Source: Brachycybe producta (taxonomy: Eukaryota > Arthropoda > Diplopoda > Playtdesmida > Andrognathidae). Taken from it: a DNA stretch of 64,000 bases. The notes under the pieces were generated by a model. The model saw only the letters and a program-made list of their open reading frames with translations. It searched no databases and was not told the origin of the DNA. Of this stretch, positions 1 to 10,829 are shown one piece after another; the first letter of the stretch is position 1; the number at the start of each line of letters is the position of its first letter. The translations under genes and the position numbers were made by a program. Location of the stretch: NCBI GenBank assembly GCA_036925085.1, contig JAUPFP010000038.1, forward strand, positions 101,001-165,000, in the 5' to 3' direction.

Positions 1-1760
1 ATAAAAATTATAATAAATATGTATAAAACTTTTCTATACATTAGAGCCATATGTTTAGTTTACAATATCCGTATCATAGAAAAAAAAATACGATTCCCAT
101 TCCCCATTTTGACCTGTCGAATGTAGGAGGCGGTGTGTGTATGAGCGCGCTTTATACTTTTTATCGAACCGAAACATCTGTAGGGACACTCATGCATATA
201 TTGATCACGCAACAATAAGCGCATTTTTGTTTAAATTCAGTGAAGCAGACAATATATTTTCTTATTCACCCTCCCTCCCTATATATCCTCTCTCACCCTT
301 CAATTTCTACTTTCTATTTACATTATAATAAAAAAAGACAAAAAAAAGTAGATACGATAGATATCTTTGTGTTATTCAGAATGAAATTAATACCCCAGAG
401 AGAGTAAAAAAAGAACAAAAAAACAGAGCATAACCGTTATATTAGAAAACAACACAGTAGCAAAAATGTTTTCTGAGCTTGGTATAATTAAGAAACTCAT
501 ATCGTAAGTTTTATCGATTTTCTCCTTTTCATTTTATTCAGTGTTTATTTTTAATAAAAAAAAAATTTCAAAGTTCAAAATAAAAGAGACTCGAAAAATA
601 ATAAACACTGGAGTTAATTGAGCAACAATTTTCTCATAGATTAAACATTTTGTTGTTGGAGAGAAACATAAACTATGATAGTAAGAGTCGGCTCTAACTG
701 TATGTAACTGTAAATGAAACTGTCGGTCATTGTCCACGACATAAAGCATAAAAGAGTTTGTAGTAGATTCGTCGTTTAGAACAATGCCTTTTGATAATTC
801 ACGCACTGCCTCTCAATCTTACCCTTGTTCCCAAGTGCTGTGTCCTTGTTGTTCATAGTAGCTTTACTAATGAGACATATTGGCGTGCATTTGTAACAAC
901 TTCCGAAACTACTGTCAATTTCACCCGTGTGCCCTACAAACAATCTGGTGTAAAGTTTGCCGAAACTTTGCCCTGCACTAGTTTAAAAAGATGGGTAGAT
1001 AATGCAAGGCAACATGTTGGAAGTAAATATACGGGTAAAGAGACAGTTTAGAAGAATAGAGAAGCTGTCTAATGTGAACCACAATGAACCGTAGTGTCTC
1101 AGTATACTACTTGTTGAATGATATACATAGGTCTACAATGTTTCGAGATTTGCATTCCATGTATTATTTCAAGTAAGTTTTATTTCGTGCAATACAGGCA
1201 GTTCCTAGGTTTACGAAGAAGTTCTGTTCTTTAAAACTTTCTTTACGTCGAATTTGTATGTAACACGAAACATATAAATAATATTAAAAAAAGGATAAAT
1301 TGTCTTTCAAATCGGATTTTATGCATCAAAATAAACGTGTATTATGGGGTTCTTAAATTTCAAACAATGCATTAATTTAGCTGCTTGTTACTGGGTTTAT
1401 TTCTTATCTTTTGGTTTTGACAATGCATTTTACATGCAGCAATTGGGCCCACTGCGACAGGCCTTCTTGGCTGCTTGCAGAGTCATTTTTCGAATTTGAA
1501 TATACCACAAGTCAGACGTTTGTAAGTTAATAACCCAGTTACCATCTGTAATTATTATTAGATCAAATTCGAATCTAAACGTTTACTAAAATCCTTGGCT
1601 TCACACTGTTAATGTAGCATGTGCATCACCCCGTCCTCCACCAAGAATCGCCAATATAAATCAACCAATAACAAGTTTTAACAATATTTATGCACGACCA
1701 GAATGATTCTCAAGAAGACAAAATTAATTATAAAAATTTAAAAAAAAAACATCGTTGTTA
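1..1760. other. Left edge, no gene recognised
   Basis: This stretch is AT-rich and contains only short open frames. The longest plus-strand frame (791-1051, 86 codons from a TTG) has no family resemblance that I recognise and no clear splice partners. I see no RNA gene and no clear transposon ends here. It may hold the downstream flank of the mS27 gene, which ends at 1761 on the minus strand. Confidence 0.5.
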
Positions 1761-4629
1761 TTACACTTTTTGGTTGGGTTTGTATGTGATATCCGGTGGA
1801 ATATAAACTTCTTCCTGCTTTTTACTTTTCTTTAATTCCACCTCCTTGAGGACAGCTTCGTATTTGTCAACATTCATCGCGTGCATCTCGAAGTTCTCGA
1901 AAAAGAACAGCAACTGTTCTCTTTTCCGTAGATCCTCCCTCATCTCCTCTATCCTCTTTAATCTTCTTACTCGATCTTCGGCATCAAACTGTCGCTTAAG
2001 TTCTGTCACTCTGACCGTTGCCCATTCTCTGTAGAGAGCAGACTGTCGCTCAATGTCGGTCTGTTCGTGTTGACTAACCGCATCTTCGATCCTCTGTTTA
2101 ACATCGTCTAAAATGTCACCTTCGACAAAGGCTGCAGTCTCCAACTGACTTAACAATAGCTAAAAATGATTAAAATTAATAAAGCATTTGCCATCGTAAA
2201 TCACTGTTTATCTCACCAATAATTTATCTACTGCATTATCAGCGTTCTCGTCTTTTCCTTTTCTTTCTTCGATAATCGTTTGAGCTCTTTGAACCTGGAA
2301 TGAACAAAAAATTTTTTGAGAAAAAACCAAATAAAACACAGGAACACATTTAAACTTACAAATTCTTTGTAAACAGAACCTTGCTTTTCGTTTAGAATAT
2401 CGCTTACAAGTTTCTCAGCTTTATCCCACTTTTGATACAGTACACTACCTAAATAACGATAATTTCACAATGAGTATTAAAAAAAAAGAAAATACCAATC
2501 GCCCAAAATCGCAGACACAAAGAAGTACCTAATAGAAGACATGTCTTGCCAAGTGAACTTTCAACATATCTTTTTCCGAGCATACAAAGAGTTTTGCCGA
2601 GCAACTTTTCTGGGTCTTTTAGATCAAAGTGATCATCAAAATAATTCGGAGGCAAGAATTTCAAGCGTATAACAATCTATAATAATAAAACAGGTTCTTT
2701 TAATTTATATAGAATTTATCAAAAACCACATGGCGTGTTCCATCTTATACAAATTCATCTCGCGCAATAACAAGGCTTGGAGGAGAAGGCTAGCAATACT
2801 TCTAGTTAATGGGAGAAGAGAAAATCACATTTCCTCCAATTTGTAGTCTTTTGTTTAAATTTGCAATTTTGACTAAAAGGTCTTGTGTCAGAATCACATA
2901 CCAACGAACCTAAACAGTTAAACCACAATTTTAACACGAAAACAATCGAAATGTATTTACTCGTTGCGGCGGATCTTCCGGTGGAGGCGGTGGAGGTTCC
3001 GTTTCCCAAGGTTGCGGCTGTGGATTTCTTAAATAACAAAGACACGAATAAAGAGCAAGAAGATTCGAAATCGGATGATCGAATTCTTCTTGCAACATCA
3101 TCAGAATGGCTATCTTAGTCGCATCTAGTGTTTTCAGAATTAGAATCAAATCGAACAATTTCAATCAGAATACAACAAGATAAACAAAAAGATGATAAAA
3201 AGTAAACCTCTAAAGTTATGTTTCTTAATGAACGTGTCCATGATAAGATTGCATAGATAATCATCGGGAAAGATGCCATAATCGACCGGCCTGTTCAGAA
3301 TTCTCATCAGAGTAGCGTACTGACCAAACTGTAAGAAGCTTCGAACGACAGCATGAGTAGTAGAAGGAAGTAGATGGACCGTGTTCAGAGAACGACGGAA
3401 CCGATGGACAAGATGTTCGAGATCGTCGAGGGTTTCGTCATCTTGTACGATGCTGTTCGCAAATAGATCGAATTCCACAGCTGGAATCGATTTCAACGAT
3501 GAAAATTTCTTGTCCAATTCAACAAAATAACTTGCTGAAATACGGAAATAAAACATATCAACAAAGTTGTCAAAAACGTTAAAGTTCCTTGAGATTGTCG
3601 AAAAGACAAAACCTGGTTTGATTTTCTGAATCGCTGGTTCTGCCAGACGTTCACTCCAAACGTCATTACAAGAATAAGCAGCCGATAAAAATGTACGATT
3701 GCCTTATAAAATCAAACAAAAAGCTACATTAACACCCATTAAATTCATTTGATTATCAGTCAGCTTATACCTTGTACACACATGAGTTAAATGAATTCAA
3801 ATTAAATGTGTTTTGGCGAATTATACGGAATCCAGTTAAGGCCATGAACCAAATAAAAATTGACTTTATTATTAATATTTTAAATTAAAATACTAAATCA
3901 ATATTTTGTCAATAGTTTATATAATATATATTATATTTAAGTATTAACTCAATATTTTCAGATTATTAACTGAATAAATTGAATTCGACGACATATTGTT
4001 TGTTTGTCCTTCACAGGGCTCTGTAGAACACGTTTATTATTTAAATGCATTTAAATTATCAGATGTGCACTAGGTATTAGCCCCATTGAAAAGTTCAACC
4101 GTCCTATTATTATATAACTTCGCAACTCAGCTTAGAGACTATCCGGCATGTATTTGAAATATGAGTATTATTTCTAATAGATGCCGGTAGTCTGCAAACT
4201 AAGAGCGTGGAGTTGTAATATAAAGGTTGCGCAATAAATAGACAGAGCTGTGCTAATGTTGTGCATAAAGCCGTAAGCGGCTTCTAAACGAAAGAATTTC
4301 CCGAAAGATGACACAAGAAGCCATATTTACAATACAAACAAAAAGAACAAATACAAGGCAAGACAAATGTGGCCTTGCCATTGGCTCTACGTTAAAGCTT
4401 ACAGTATAGGAACTATGCAAAGGCCACATTTGTACTACAACTAGCGATGATCGTCGTAACAACCATAAATACAGTTGTGTAAGTTATGTTTCTATGTTTT
4501 ACTCGATGCGTGAGTCATACCTGAAAGTAGATGCTTCGAATATATTGCAGAAGACTGTAAAGAATGTGAGAAAACTGCTTTAAAACAACTACAAACGCTG
4601 TTGCTATGAAAACGTATGAGCGCCGCCAT
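1761..4629 (-). CDS. MRPS27: Small ribosomal subunit protein mS27, mitochondrial (MRPS27)
   Basis: This is a PPR-type protein of the small subunit of the mitochondrial ribosome. Eight exons are read on the minus strand: 4521-4629, 3613-3702, 3208-3534, 2961-3124, 2529-2676, 2360-2448, 2217-2294 and 1761-2159. Every junction has GT and AG, all phases agree, and the sum is 1404 nt, giving 467 aa (human about 414). The start at 4629 opens with MAALIRFHSNS and continues rich in Ser, Arg and Lys without acidic residues, as in a mitochondrial presequence. Exon 3 carries the stretch LLPSTTHAVVRSFLQFGQY and the motif YGIFPDDY, which resemble mS27 proteins. The last exon is a Glu/Lys/Arg-rich coiled coil followed by a short tail ending KPNQKV. 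The identity rests on remembered family resemblance. The acceptor of exon 4 (3124) is the least certain boundary. Confidence 0.85.
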
Positions 4630-5574
4630 CTTGATGACGACACACTATAACCGGTTACTTACTATAATACAAAGTGATACAAAAAGAACATCACACAAAT
4701 ATACAGTGTACAAGGTGTTTCAAAAGTCGATAATTATTACTACTTATGAAGTAATTTAAACATTAAAATAAAATTATTAATTTATATAAATTGACCACCG
4801 AAATAAAGTAAATTAATTGTAGATTTAATAAACATTTATGAATAAGAAATTTATAATAATATTAAATGTATGTATATTAAATGGAAATAAAAAAATGAAA
4901 ATGAAATAAAAACTTTTCCTTTAAGGAAAAAAAAGTGTATCTGTTGCAAACTACTGCAGCAGATGTTCAAAAGCTCAATCAATCACACATACAGTATTAA
5001 CGCAATACATAAAAACACCATTATTATTATTCAAGAAAAAAAAATATGCAAATTAGTGGATTTCGTTATAACTGCTAGCCTCATTTGCATCCCCGCGCAC
5101 ACAATGGCCATGACACATTTATTCAATGCGTGTTTGTGTTACAGTTTCCACATGTACATTCACAAAAGTGAGCCCCAACACAATAGGCCCTTAACCTAGC
5201 TTAACCTTCAGAACTTTAACACATGCTAACAAAAAAAATATCCAGCACTTATGGTTCCTACTTAATAAAATTCGTATAAATAGGTGTTCTATCCTGGAAT
5301 CGTTATACCAATTCAAGGAACATTCAACACTGGGTACATCAACTAGGTCTAATTGCATGTAAGTATATGGATGGCGTTTCTGGATCCTAACTTAAAAGAA
5401 AGGCCAAAATATGGCCACATTTGGGCCAGTAACCTTCTTCGAACATATTCACAATTTACAAATTATATATTTTTTTTTAAAATAATTGCATTACTTTCAT
5501 TAATAATTTTCAAAAAGCAAAAAGATCTAAAAAGTTTATCAGAAAATTTGGTCTTTTAAGTGGTTTTAAAGCGT
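4630..5574. other. Intergenic, no gene recognised
   Basis: AT-rich sequence between the mS27 start and the repeat upstream of the first peptide gene. The small open frames here (for example 4963-5199) show no family resemblance, signal peptide pattern or splice continuation that I can support. Confidence 0.5.
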
Positions 5575-5850
5575 CTCGAACTCTGATTATTCTGTCTTTC
5601 AGGCGCAAAATGAAGGGTAACTAGAATGCGTTTCTAAACTAGAAAGGTAGCTAAATCACTTACGGCTATTTTCATCTAGATATCTTTCAAAATAAGTTTT
5701 TTATGTGTGTTTGAAAATGACCTAACTTTAAGTAGATGATATTTTTTAAATTTTGTCTATAAAAAGTTTATTTTGAAAGATATCGACATTAAAATACCCA
5801 TAATTGATTGAGCTAACCTTCTAATTTCTAAAAGATTTTAAGAGTTCGAA
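5575..5850. mobile_element. Fold-back MITE, copy 1
   Basis: The left end reads CTCGAACTCTGATTATTCTG and the right end finishes AGAGTTCGAA. Inside, arms around 5685-5710 (ATCTTTCAAAATAAG) and 5758-5785 (TTTATTTTGAAAGAT) are near-perfect inverted repeats. Related copies lie at 20139-20397 and 63705-63988, and a right-end remnant lies at 7515-7552. No coding capacity, so it is a non-autonomous DNA element. Its right end abuts the upstream region of the peptide gene at 5980, and the remnant occupies the same place beside the second peptide gene, so the end was probably carried along when the peptide gene duplicated. Confidence 0.65.
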
Positions 5851-5979
5851 AATCAGCTGAAATATTAATCATATTACTTTATTTTTTTTCATTTATGGAT
5901 TGCTCAACGTTATGTATTTTCCATTCCATCTGTCTCTCTAAAATTCTGAATTGTCATTTCAGAGTTAAGTTATAAGATC

Positions 5980-6338
5980 ATGAAGTATTTCATTGTTGCT
6001 GTTATTTTGTCAACCATCATAATGGTGACCAAAACAAATGCTGAAGATCCTACCATCGAGTTGCCAAAAGAAGGAAACCCTGCAAAGAACATCATCATGG
6101 AGAGATTTGTTTCTCTTTGTCTTTGGTGTAACCCTTTCAACCAAATGTACTGCTGCCAAAACGGTCCTCAAGGTCTTTGTTGCGGTAAATACATTAGCTT
6201 AAATTGATATTTCAAACTGCAACATTAATATATAAAGATACACTAATAAGGAACACTTTTATAATGAGTATGAATTTGTAATTTATTTCAGCTCAACAAC
6301 AACAAACAACCACAACTGCTGCACCTGGGTCACCTTAA
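5980..6338 (+). CDS. Secreted Cys-rich peptide with Thr tail, copy 1
   Basis: I do not recognise the family. Two exons (5980-6184 and 6292-6338) join in phase 1 to give 83 aa. Residues 1-21 (MKYFIVAVILSTIIMVTKTNA) form a classic signal peptide, with likely cleavage before EDPTIELPKEG. The mature part has six cysteines spaced C-X2-C-X7-CC-X7-CC. The intron begins one base after the last CC. Exon 2 encodes AQQQQTTTTAAPGSP, a short Gln/Thr tail that could be O-glycosylated. A TTTCAG at 5957-5962 may be the acceptor of a 5' UTR intron. The intron and 3' flank are nearly the same as those of the gene at 7909, which shows tandem duplication. Likely an extracellular peptide held by three disulfides. 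Its function is unknown. Confidence 0.75.
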
Positions 6339-6716
6339 TTCAGACGAAAGCCGTGTTCTGAACTGACAACGGAATTTCTTCCTTTTCAACAACAAAAATG
6401 TTAACTGATTTAAGAAAATGTTTTATTTGAATAAGATTTTCTAATTCATTGTCAATCACTGAGTCATTTATTTTATAAGTACAAAAATTGAACGAATGAA
6501 TTAAAACTACAAATTAGTAGCCAATGATAGAAATTACAAAATATGCAAACGATACAGAACAATGGATTAGAACCATTAAGAAGAAATTAAAAGTGTCTCA
6601 GAAACTAGAAGAATAATTCACCTCAAAGGGTCGTCTCACTGTCATTTTGACATGTACATGGACAAATAATTCAGAAGGTGGTGGTGGACAAACAAACAAA
6701 TTATAAAGTTAAATAA

Positions 6717-6996
6717 AAGTGAGTAAAAAGAGAGAGGAAGAGAGAAAGAGAAAGACAAGAAGAGAGAGAGAGAGAGAGAGAGACAGGGATAGAAAAAGAG
6801 AAAGAAAAGGAGAGACAGAGAGAGAGAGAAAGAGGAAAAGAGAGAGAGAGAGAGAGAGAGAGACAGGGATAGAAAAAGAGAAAGAAAAGGAGAGACAGAG
6901 AGAGAGAAAGAAAGAGAGAGAGAGAGAAAGAAAGAGAGAGAGAGAGAGAAAGAGGAAAAGAGAGAGAGAAAGAGGAAAAGAGAGAGAGAGAGAGTA
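6717..6996. repeat. (GA)n-rich microsatellite
   Basis: About 280 bp of almost pure purine on the plus strand, made of GAGA runs interrupted by GGGATAGAAAAAGAG and similar blocks. A longer unit (GACAGGGATAGAAAAAGAGA) appears twice, about 78 bp apart (6781 and 6862). The sequence lies between two copies of the Cys-rich peptide gene. Open frames on both strands are by-products of the two-base period. Confidence 0.85.
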
Positions 6997-7175
6997 GTCA
7001 CGGCCCTGGTGTGATGTATGTCATCGAAGACTCATCAGAGTCATCAACATAAAACAAATATCGATGGCAAATATCAAATATCGATAAGAAGACTAAGAAG
7101 TATTTCTAAAACAGCCACGACTACAATTGCAATAGAACATTAACGAGTAATTATATAGGTGGGAACGTACTAATC

Positions 7176-7385
7176 GTAGGTCACTAGGTGACCTACGTTT
7201 TCAGATAGCTATTTGGAGAAGAACTGTGGGTCACTCAATGACGCACACTTTTACATTCTGGGGACTGCGCCCCCCCCCTCCCCCTCAGTCCCGATGCAAC
7301 AAGCTTAATTTAACCTAACTCCACCTAATCACCGATATAAAAAAAAGTTCTGAAGTGTAGATCACCTAGTGACCTAAACTTAGCC
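7176..7385. mobile_element. Small TIR element with AGGTCACTAGGTGA ends
   Basis: The left end around 7178 reads AGGTCACTAGGTGACCTACG. The right end around 7362-7382 contains the reverse complement in slightly changed form (GTAGATCACCTAGTGACCTA). The roughly 210 bp between them have no coding capacity. This fits a small palindromic-ended MITE, but no target duplication is clear. Confidence 0.45.
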
Positions 7386-7592
7386 TGTTCCGGCGATATC
7401 AGTTTCACCTGCTATGTAAATACTATTTTAAGAGTCACAACTTTACATGGATCTGGCTATTTAAAAGCCAGCTGTTGTTGTTTTTCACAAGCTTATAAGT
7501 GCCACGCCAACTTAATTTTGCTCCTGAAAAACACAAAATAATTAAGAGTTCGAAAATCAGCTATTCATAAACCATATCTTACCATAAATAAT

Positions 7593-7908
7593 CAGTGGCG
7601 GATTTACCATTTTGCCGCCCCTAGGCAGCAACTGAAAACACATGGCCTATACTTTCTTAAAGTAATAAAGTTACTTTTGTATGCTTTTAACAATGGTAAT
7701 GTCAACTGTTTTGTCGGAAGTGGTCATTCTGGCTCTTGTTACATCAATTACTCTTGCCAACCAAGTTATATTAGGCAGTTTATTGTTTTATATAATTTTT
7801 TTTTCCAAAACGAATTTCCAAAAAAAAAAAAATTTTATAATTTGCCGCCCCAAAAAATTTGCCACCCTAGGCAGCTGCCTACTCTGCCTATTGGTAAATC
7901 CGCCCCTG
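7593..7908. mobile_element. hAT-like MITE inserted in peptide gene copy 2
   Basis: The element opens CAGTGGCGGATTTACC and closes GGTAAATCCGCCCCTG, which is 16-bp terminal inverted repeats with one mismatch. It is 316 bp long with no transposase. CAGTGGCGGA-type ends are common among animal hAT elements. An 8-bp target duplication is not visible, so there may have been a small deletion beside it. It lies exactly where the start codon and first part of the signal peptide of the downstream peptide gene should be. Confidence 0.7.
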
Positions 7909-8249
7909 TCGTTCACTGTTGCTGTTATTTTGGCGAACATCTTACTGGCGGCCAAAACTAATGCTGAAGTTCCTACCATCAAGTTGCCAAAAGAAGGAAA
8001 CCCTGAAATCATCATGGAGAGAACTATTTCTTTTTGTATTCGGTGTGACGATATTGCCGGGAGTTACTGCTGCGATATCGATCCTGAGGGTGGCTGTTGT
8101 CGTAAATACATTAGCTTAAATTGATATTTCAAATTGCAACATGAATATATAAACATACACTAATAAAGAACACTTTTATAATGAGTATGAATTTGTAATT
8201 TATTTCAGCTGACCAACAAACCACAAATGATGCAGCTGGGTCATCTTAA
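7909..8249 (+). pseudogene. Secreted Cys-rich peptide copy 2, start lost to MITE
   Basis: This is a paralogue of the gene at 5980. The homologous part starts right after the MITE, with the remainder of a signal peptide (VAVILANILLAAKTNA), then EVPTIKLPKEGNP and the cysteine core CIRC-X7-CC-X7-CC. The donor at 8102 and acceptor at 8208 match copy 1 in position and phase. Exon 2 (8209-8249) encodes PDQQTTNDAAGSS with C|CT forming Pro across the junction. The native ATG is missing. An in-frame ATG inside the MITE (7681) keeps the frame open and begins with its own hydrophobic signal-like stretch, so a chimeric product is conceivable. I call it a pseudogene because the usual start and leader are gone. 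The cysteine core shows no stop codon or missing cysteine. Confidence 0.65.
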
Positions 8250-9317
8250 TTCAGACGAAAACCGTGTCTTAAACTGACAACGGAATTTCTTCCTTGTCAA
8301 CAACAAAAATGTTAATGATTTAACAAAATGTTCTTTTTAAATAAAATTTCCTAATTCGTTGTCAATCACTGAATCATTTATTTTATAATTAAGAAAAAAT
8401 GAATGAATGAATGGATTATAATTAAACATTTACAAAGTTGCAAAAACGATCTTAATCTACTCTAATAAAATGGTCCTTTCATATATTTTTAGACCACAAT
8501 TTTATGTAAACTATTTAGCTCTTCTGAAGCAACGTATACGCAAACGAATCACTCTGAAAAGGCAGTTCATATTTGAATGTACGGGCTTATATACGGAGAT
8601 GTCTGACCATGCCCAATTTGTTATGTGGACGGACCCACTCCGCATGAGTTAATTTTTCAACTATTTTTGCTATATGTCATAAACAAATATAATTACTAGG
8701 AATAAACTCTCTCAGAAATGGCTCTTAGAGTTGCATGCGCTATGGAACACCCTGTATGTGTTGAATTTGGCATTTCCAATGTTGCTCAAATGGCTCAAGC
8801 AACCATACGGCTATTCGAAATGCCATCAAAATAGCCTACCACATTACCTGAATGAAATAATAAGGAATACACCCCCATTTTTTTCTTTAGCTAAGATATG
8901 TTTCTGAATAACCAAAAATAGTTAGCAAAATGGATCTTTTTGAGGTCTATGACCATTAACATAGTTCAACCAGATTAACATAATTCAAAAGAACATAAAA
9001 TAAAAACTAATACTGCAATCAGCAGACCTTAACAACTAGCCACAACATTCAAGAAGCGATTGCAACTTAAATTATTGTTCAAAACAAAGTTTCAAGAGAG
9101 TTTCACTTAATATTGTGTCTCTGGCGTTACGGAGGACGTGCAACTCTGAAGTGTCTAGGATCTTAAGTAAACAAAGGTGAAAGAATATAAAAAATATTGA
9201 TCTCTTTGAATAGAGTAAACAGCTGAAATTATGTTGGCCCCCAGTTGTGTCACCACACCACATAGTGTCACAATAGAGTATATTGCAAAAATGGTCGGTT
9301 CATTTTCTATTATATTG
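8250..9317. other. Intergenic, no gene recognised
   Basis: AT-rich sequence. A 60-codon frame at 8470-8652 shows no recognisable domain. The motif ACACCCTGTA occurs at about 8745 and recurs near 57048, 57070 and 57322, so it is probably the end of a dispersed repeat. Confidence 0.4.
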
Positions 9318-9603
9318 GTGGCGCTGATCAAGCGCCAAATTAAACAAGCGCCAAATTGAACAAACACCAATCTGAACTAACGCCAAACTGAATAAACGCC
9401 AAATGGAACAAACGCCAAATGGAACAAACGCCAAACTGAATAAAAGCCAAATGGAACAAACGCCAAACTGAATAAGCGCCAAATGGAAGAAACGCCAAAC
9501 TGAATAAAAGCCAAAAATTTGGCGGTTATTCAGTTTGGCTTTTGTTCCATTTGGCGCTTATTCAGTTTGGCGTTTGTTCCATTTGGCGCTTATTCAGTCG
9601 CCC
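9318..9603. repeat. Palindromic minisatellite (large hairpin)
   Basis: Alternating units of about 17 bp, one like CGCCAAATGGAACAA and one like CGCCAAACTGAATAA, run from 9325 to 9512. The same units then run in reverse complement from about 9517 to 9600, around the centre GCCAAAAATTTGGC. The right arm is shorter than the left. The outer right end reads CTTATTCAGTCGCCCC. No coding potential is supported: the open frame on the minus strand is repetitive. Confidence 0.8.
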
Positions 9604-10224
9604 CATTATATTTACGAGATTACTATTATAATTAATTTTTTATTCAATTATACAGTAAGTAATTGTCCAATATTAAAAAAAAAACTTCAAGAAAATTAAA
9701 CACATTGTTTTAGAAAAATTAACTAAAAACTTTAATTTATTGAAAACACATCTGTATACCATTACAACACCTACAAAAGATTCTCCCTACTTGGGCTGTT
9801 GGCCAAGTTACAACCTAGTAACAAGCGGCAAAAAACGTTCTTTGTTTAACACTGCATCTTTATTGGCTGCCTCACAAACCCCTTTCAACAGGGCCTACTT
9901 TCAATAGAAAACTTGCATGTTAACGAAAAAAAAACCCACTAATGCACATGTCGGCCATAAGAAAAACTAGACTAGACAAATTATGCAAAACGTTTCCAAT
10001 GTCACCTATAGGTCATGGTCTTCCAGGACCATATTCGATTTCAAGAAAACTGACGTTTGTTATTGCCAAAAAACGTAGATGACGCATTTATGTGCAGCTG
10101 GAATTTACAAAAACCACCAATTTAACAATAAAATTTAATAATTGATTGACTGTAATAATGAATACTGACAGTAAATTATTCATTATCTTGCAAAACCCTT
10201 TTTTCTAACTACGAAATGAGTTAG

Positions 10225-10295
10225 TATAAATACTGCTTAAAAATGATATCCGAACAATCACAACCTCATCATATCATCAAGAAACCAACTGAAAG
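10225..10295 (+). promoter_or_regulatory. Core promoter and leader exon of the 10455 peptide gene
   Basis: TATAAATA lies at 10225-10232. A likely transcription start follows about 30 bp downstream in the CAATCACAACCTCATC region. A GTAAGT donor stands after CAACTGAAA (about 10293). A matching acceptor (CCACGAG, about 10441) lies 13 bp before the ATG at 10455. This suggests a TATA-driven gene with a non-coding first exon, as in many secreted peptide genes. TATA and donor are seen. The transcription start is inferred. Confidence 0.5.
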
Positions 10296-10454
10296 TAAGT
10301 AAAACCTCAACAATATACTAGAGAAATATGAACAAATAACTCAATAAGCAATATTTGTACGCAAAACCATGACAGCGGTTTTAATGTTACTTTCCTTTTA
10401 GAAACAGAATTCAGATAAAATCTTACCATTATTTCCACGAGAAAAAGTACCGGC

Positions 10455-10829
10455 ATGATGAAACACTTCCTTCCTTTGGCCACTGTTGCCGTTATCTTTA
10501 TGATAACATTGCTTCCTTCGAGCATTGAAGGTTTTACTCTCTTTGGAAGACCTATGGGAGCGAAGTCAATGTGCGAGATTTGCAACAGCCTCAACATGAG
10601 CACCTGCTGTCCAACTGATGGAAGTCCTAGAGGACCATGTTGTGCCGGTAAGTTTGAGTCACCTCTCCCTCTCTAAACATAAAGTTGAATAATATCATTC
10701 AGCAAACATTATATGTTGTAATATAACACAAAATACTATTTTACGACAGCCACTACCACCAGCTCAACCACCACGAGCTCAACCACGACGAGCACAACCC
10801 CGGCCCCTGCCCCTGCCGGCAGTCCATAG
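10455..10829 (+). CDS. Secreted Cys-rich peptide with mucin-like tail, copy 3
   Basis: I do not recognise the family by name, but it is clearly a divergent member of the same group as 5980 and 7909. Exons 10455-10647 and 10750-10829 join in phase 1 to give 90 aa. A signal peptide of about 25 residues (MMKHFLPLATVAVIFMITL and on to IEG) precedes the cysteine core C-X2-C-X7-CC-X9-CC. As in the paralogues, the intron falls directly after the last CC pair. Exon 2 encodes ATTTSSTTTSSTTTS, then TTPAPAPAGSP, a Thr/Ser/Pro tail typical of dense O-glycosylation and longer than in copy 1. Shared spacing, intron position and the closing PGSP/AGSP support common descent. Extracellular function unknown. 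Confidence 0.75.

Noticed and set aside
791-1051. 86-codon frame at the left edge
   Set aside because: Starts at TTG, no family resemblance, and no splice partners found. It remains possible as an exon of an unseen gene.
6642-7001. Ser/Leu-rich and Arg/Glu-rich frames
   Set aside because: They are by-products of the GA microsatellite.
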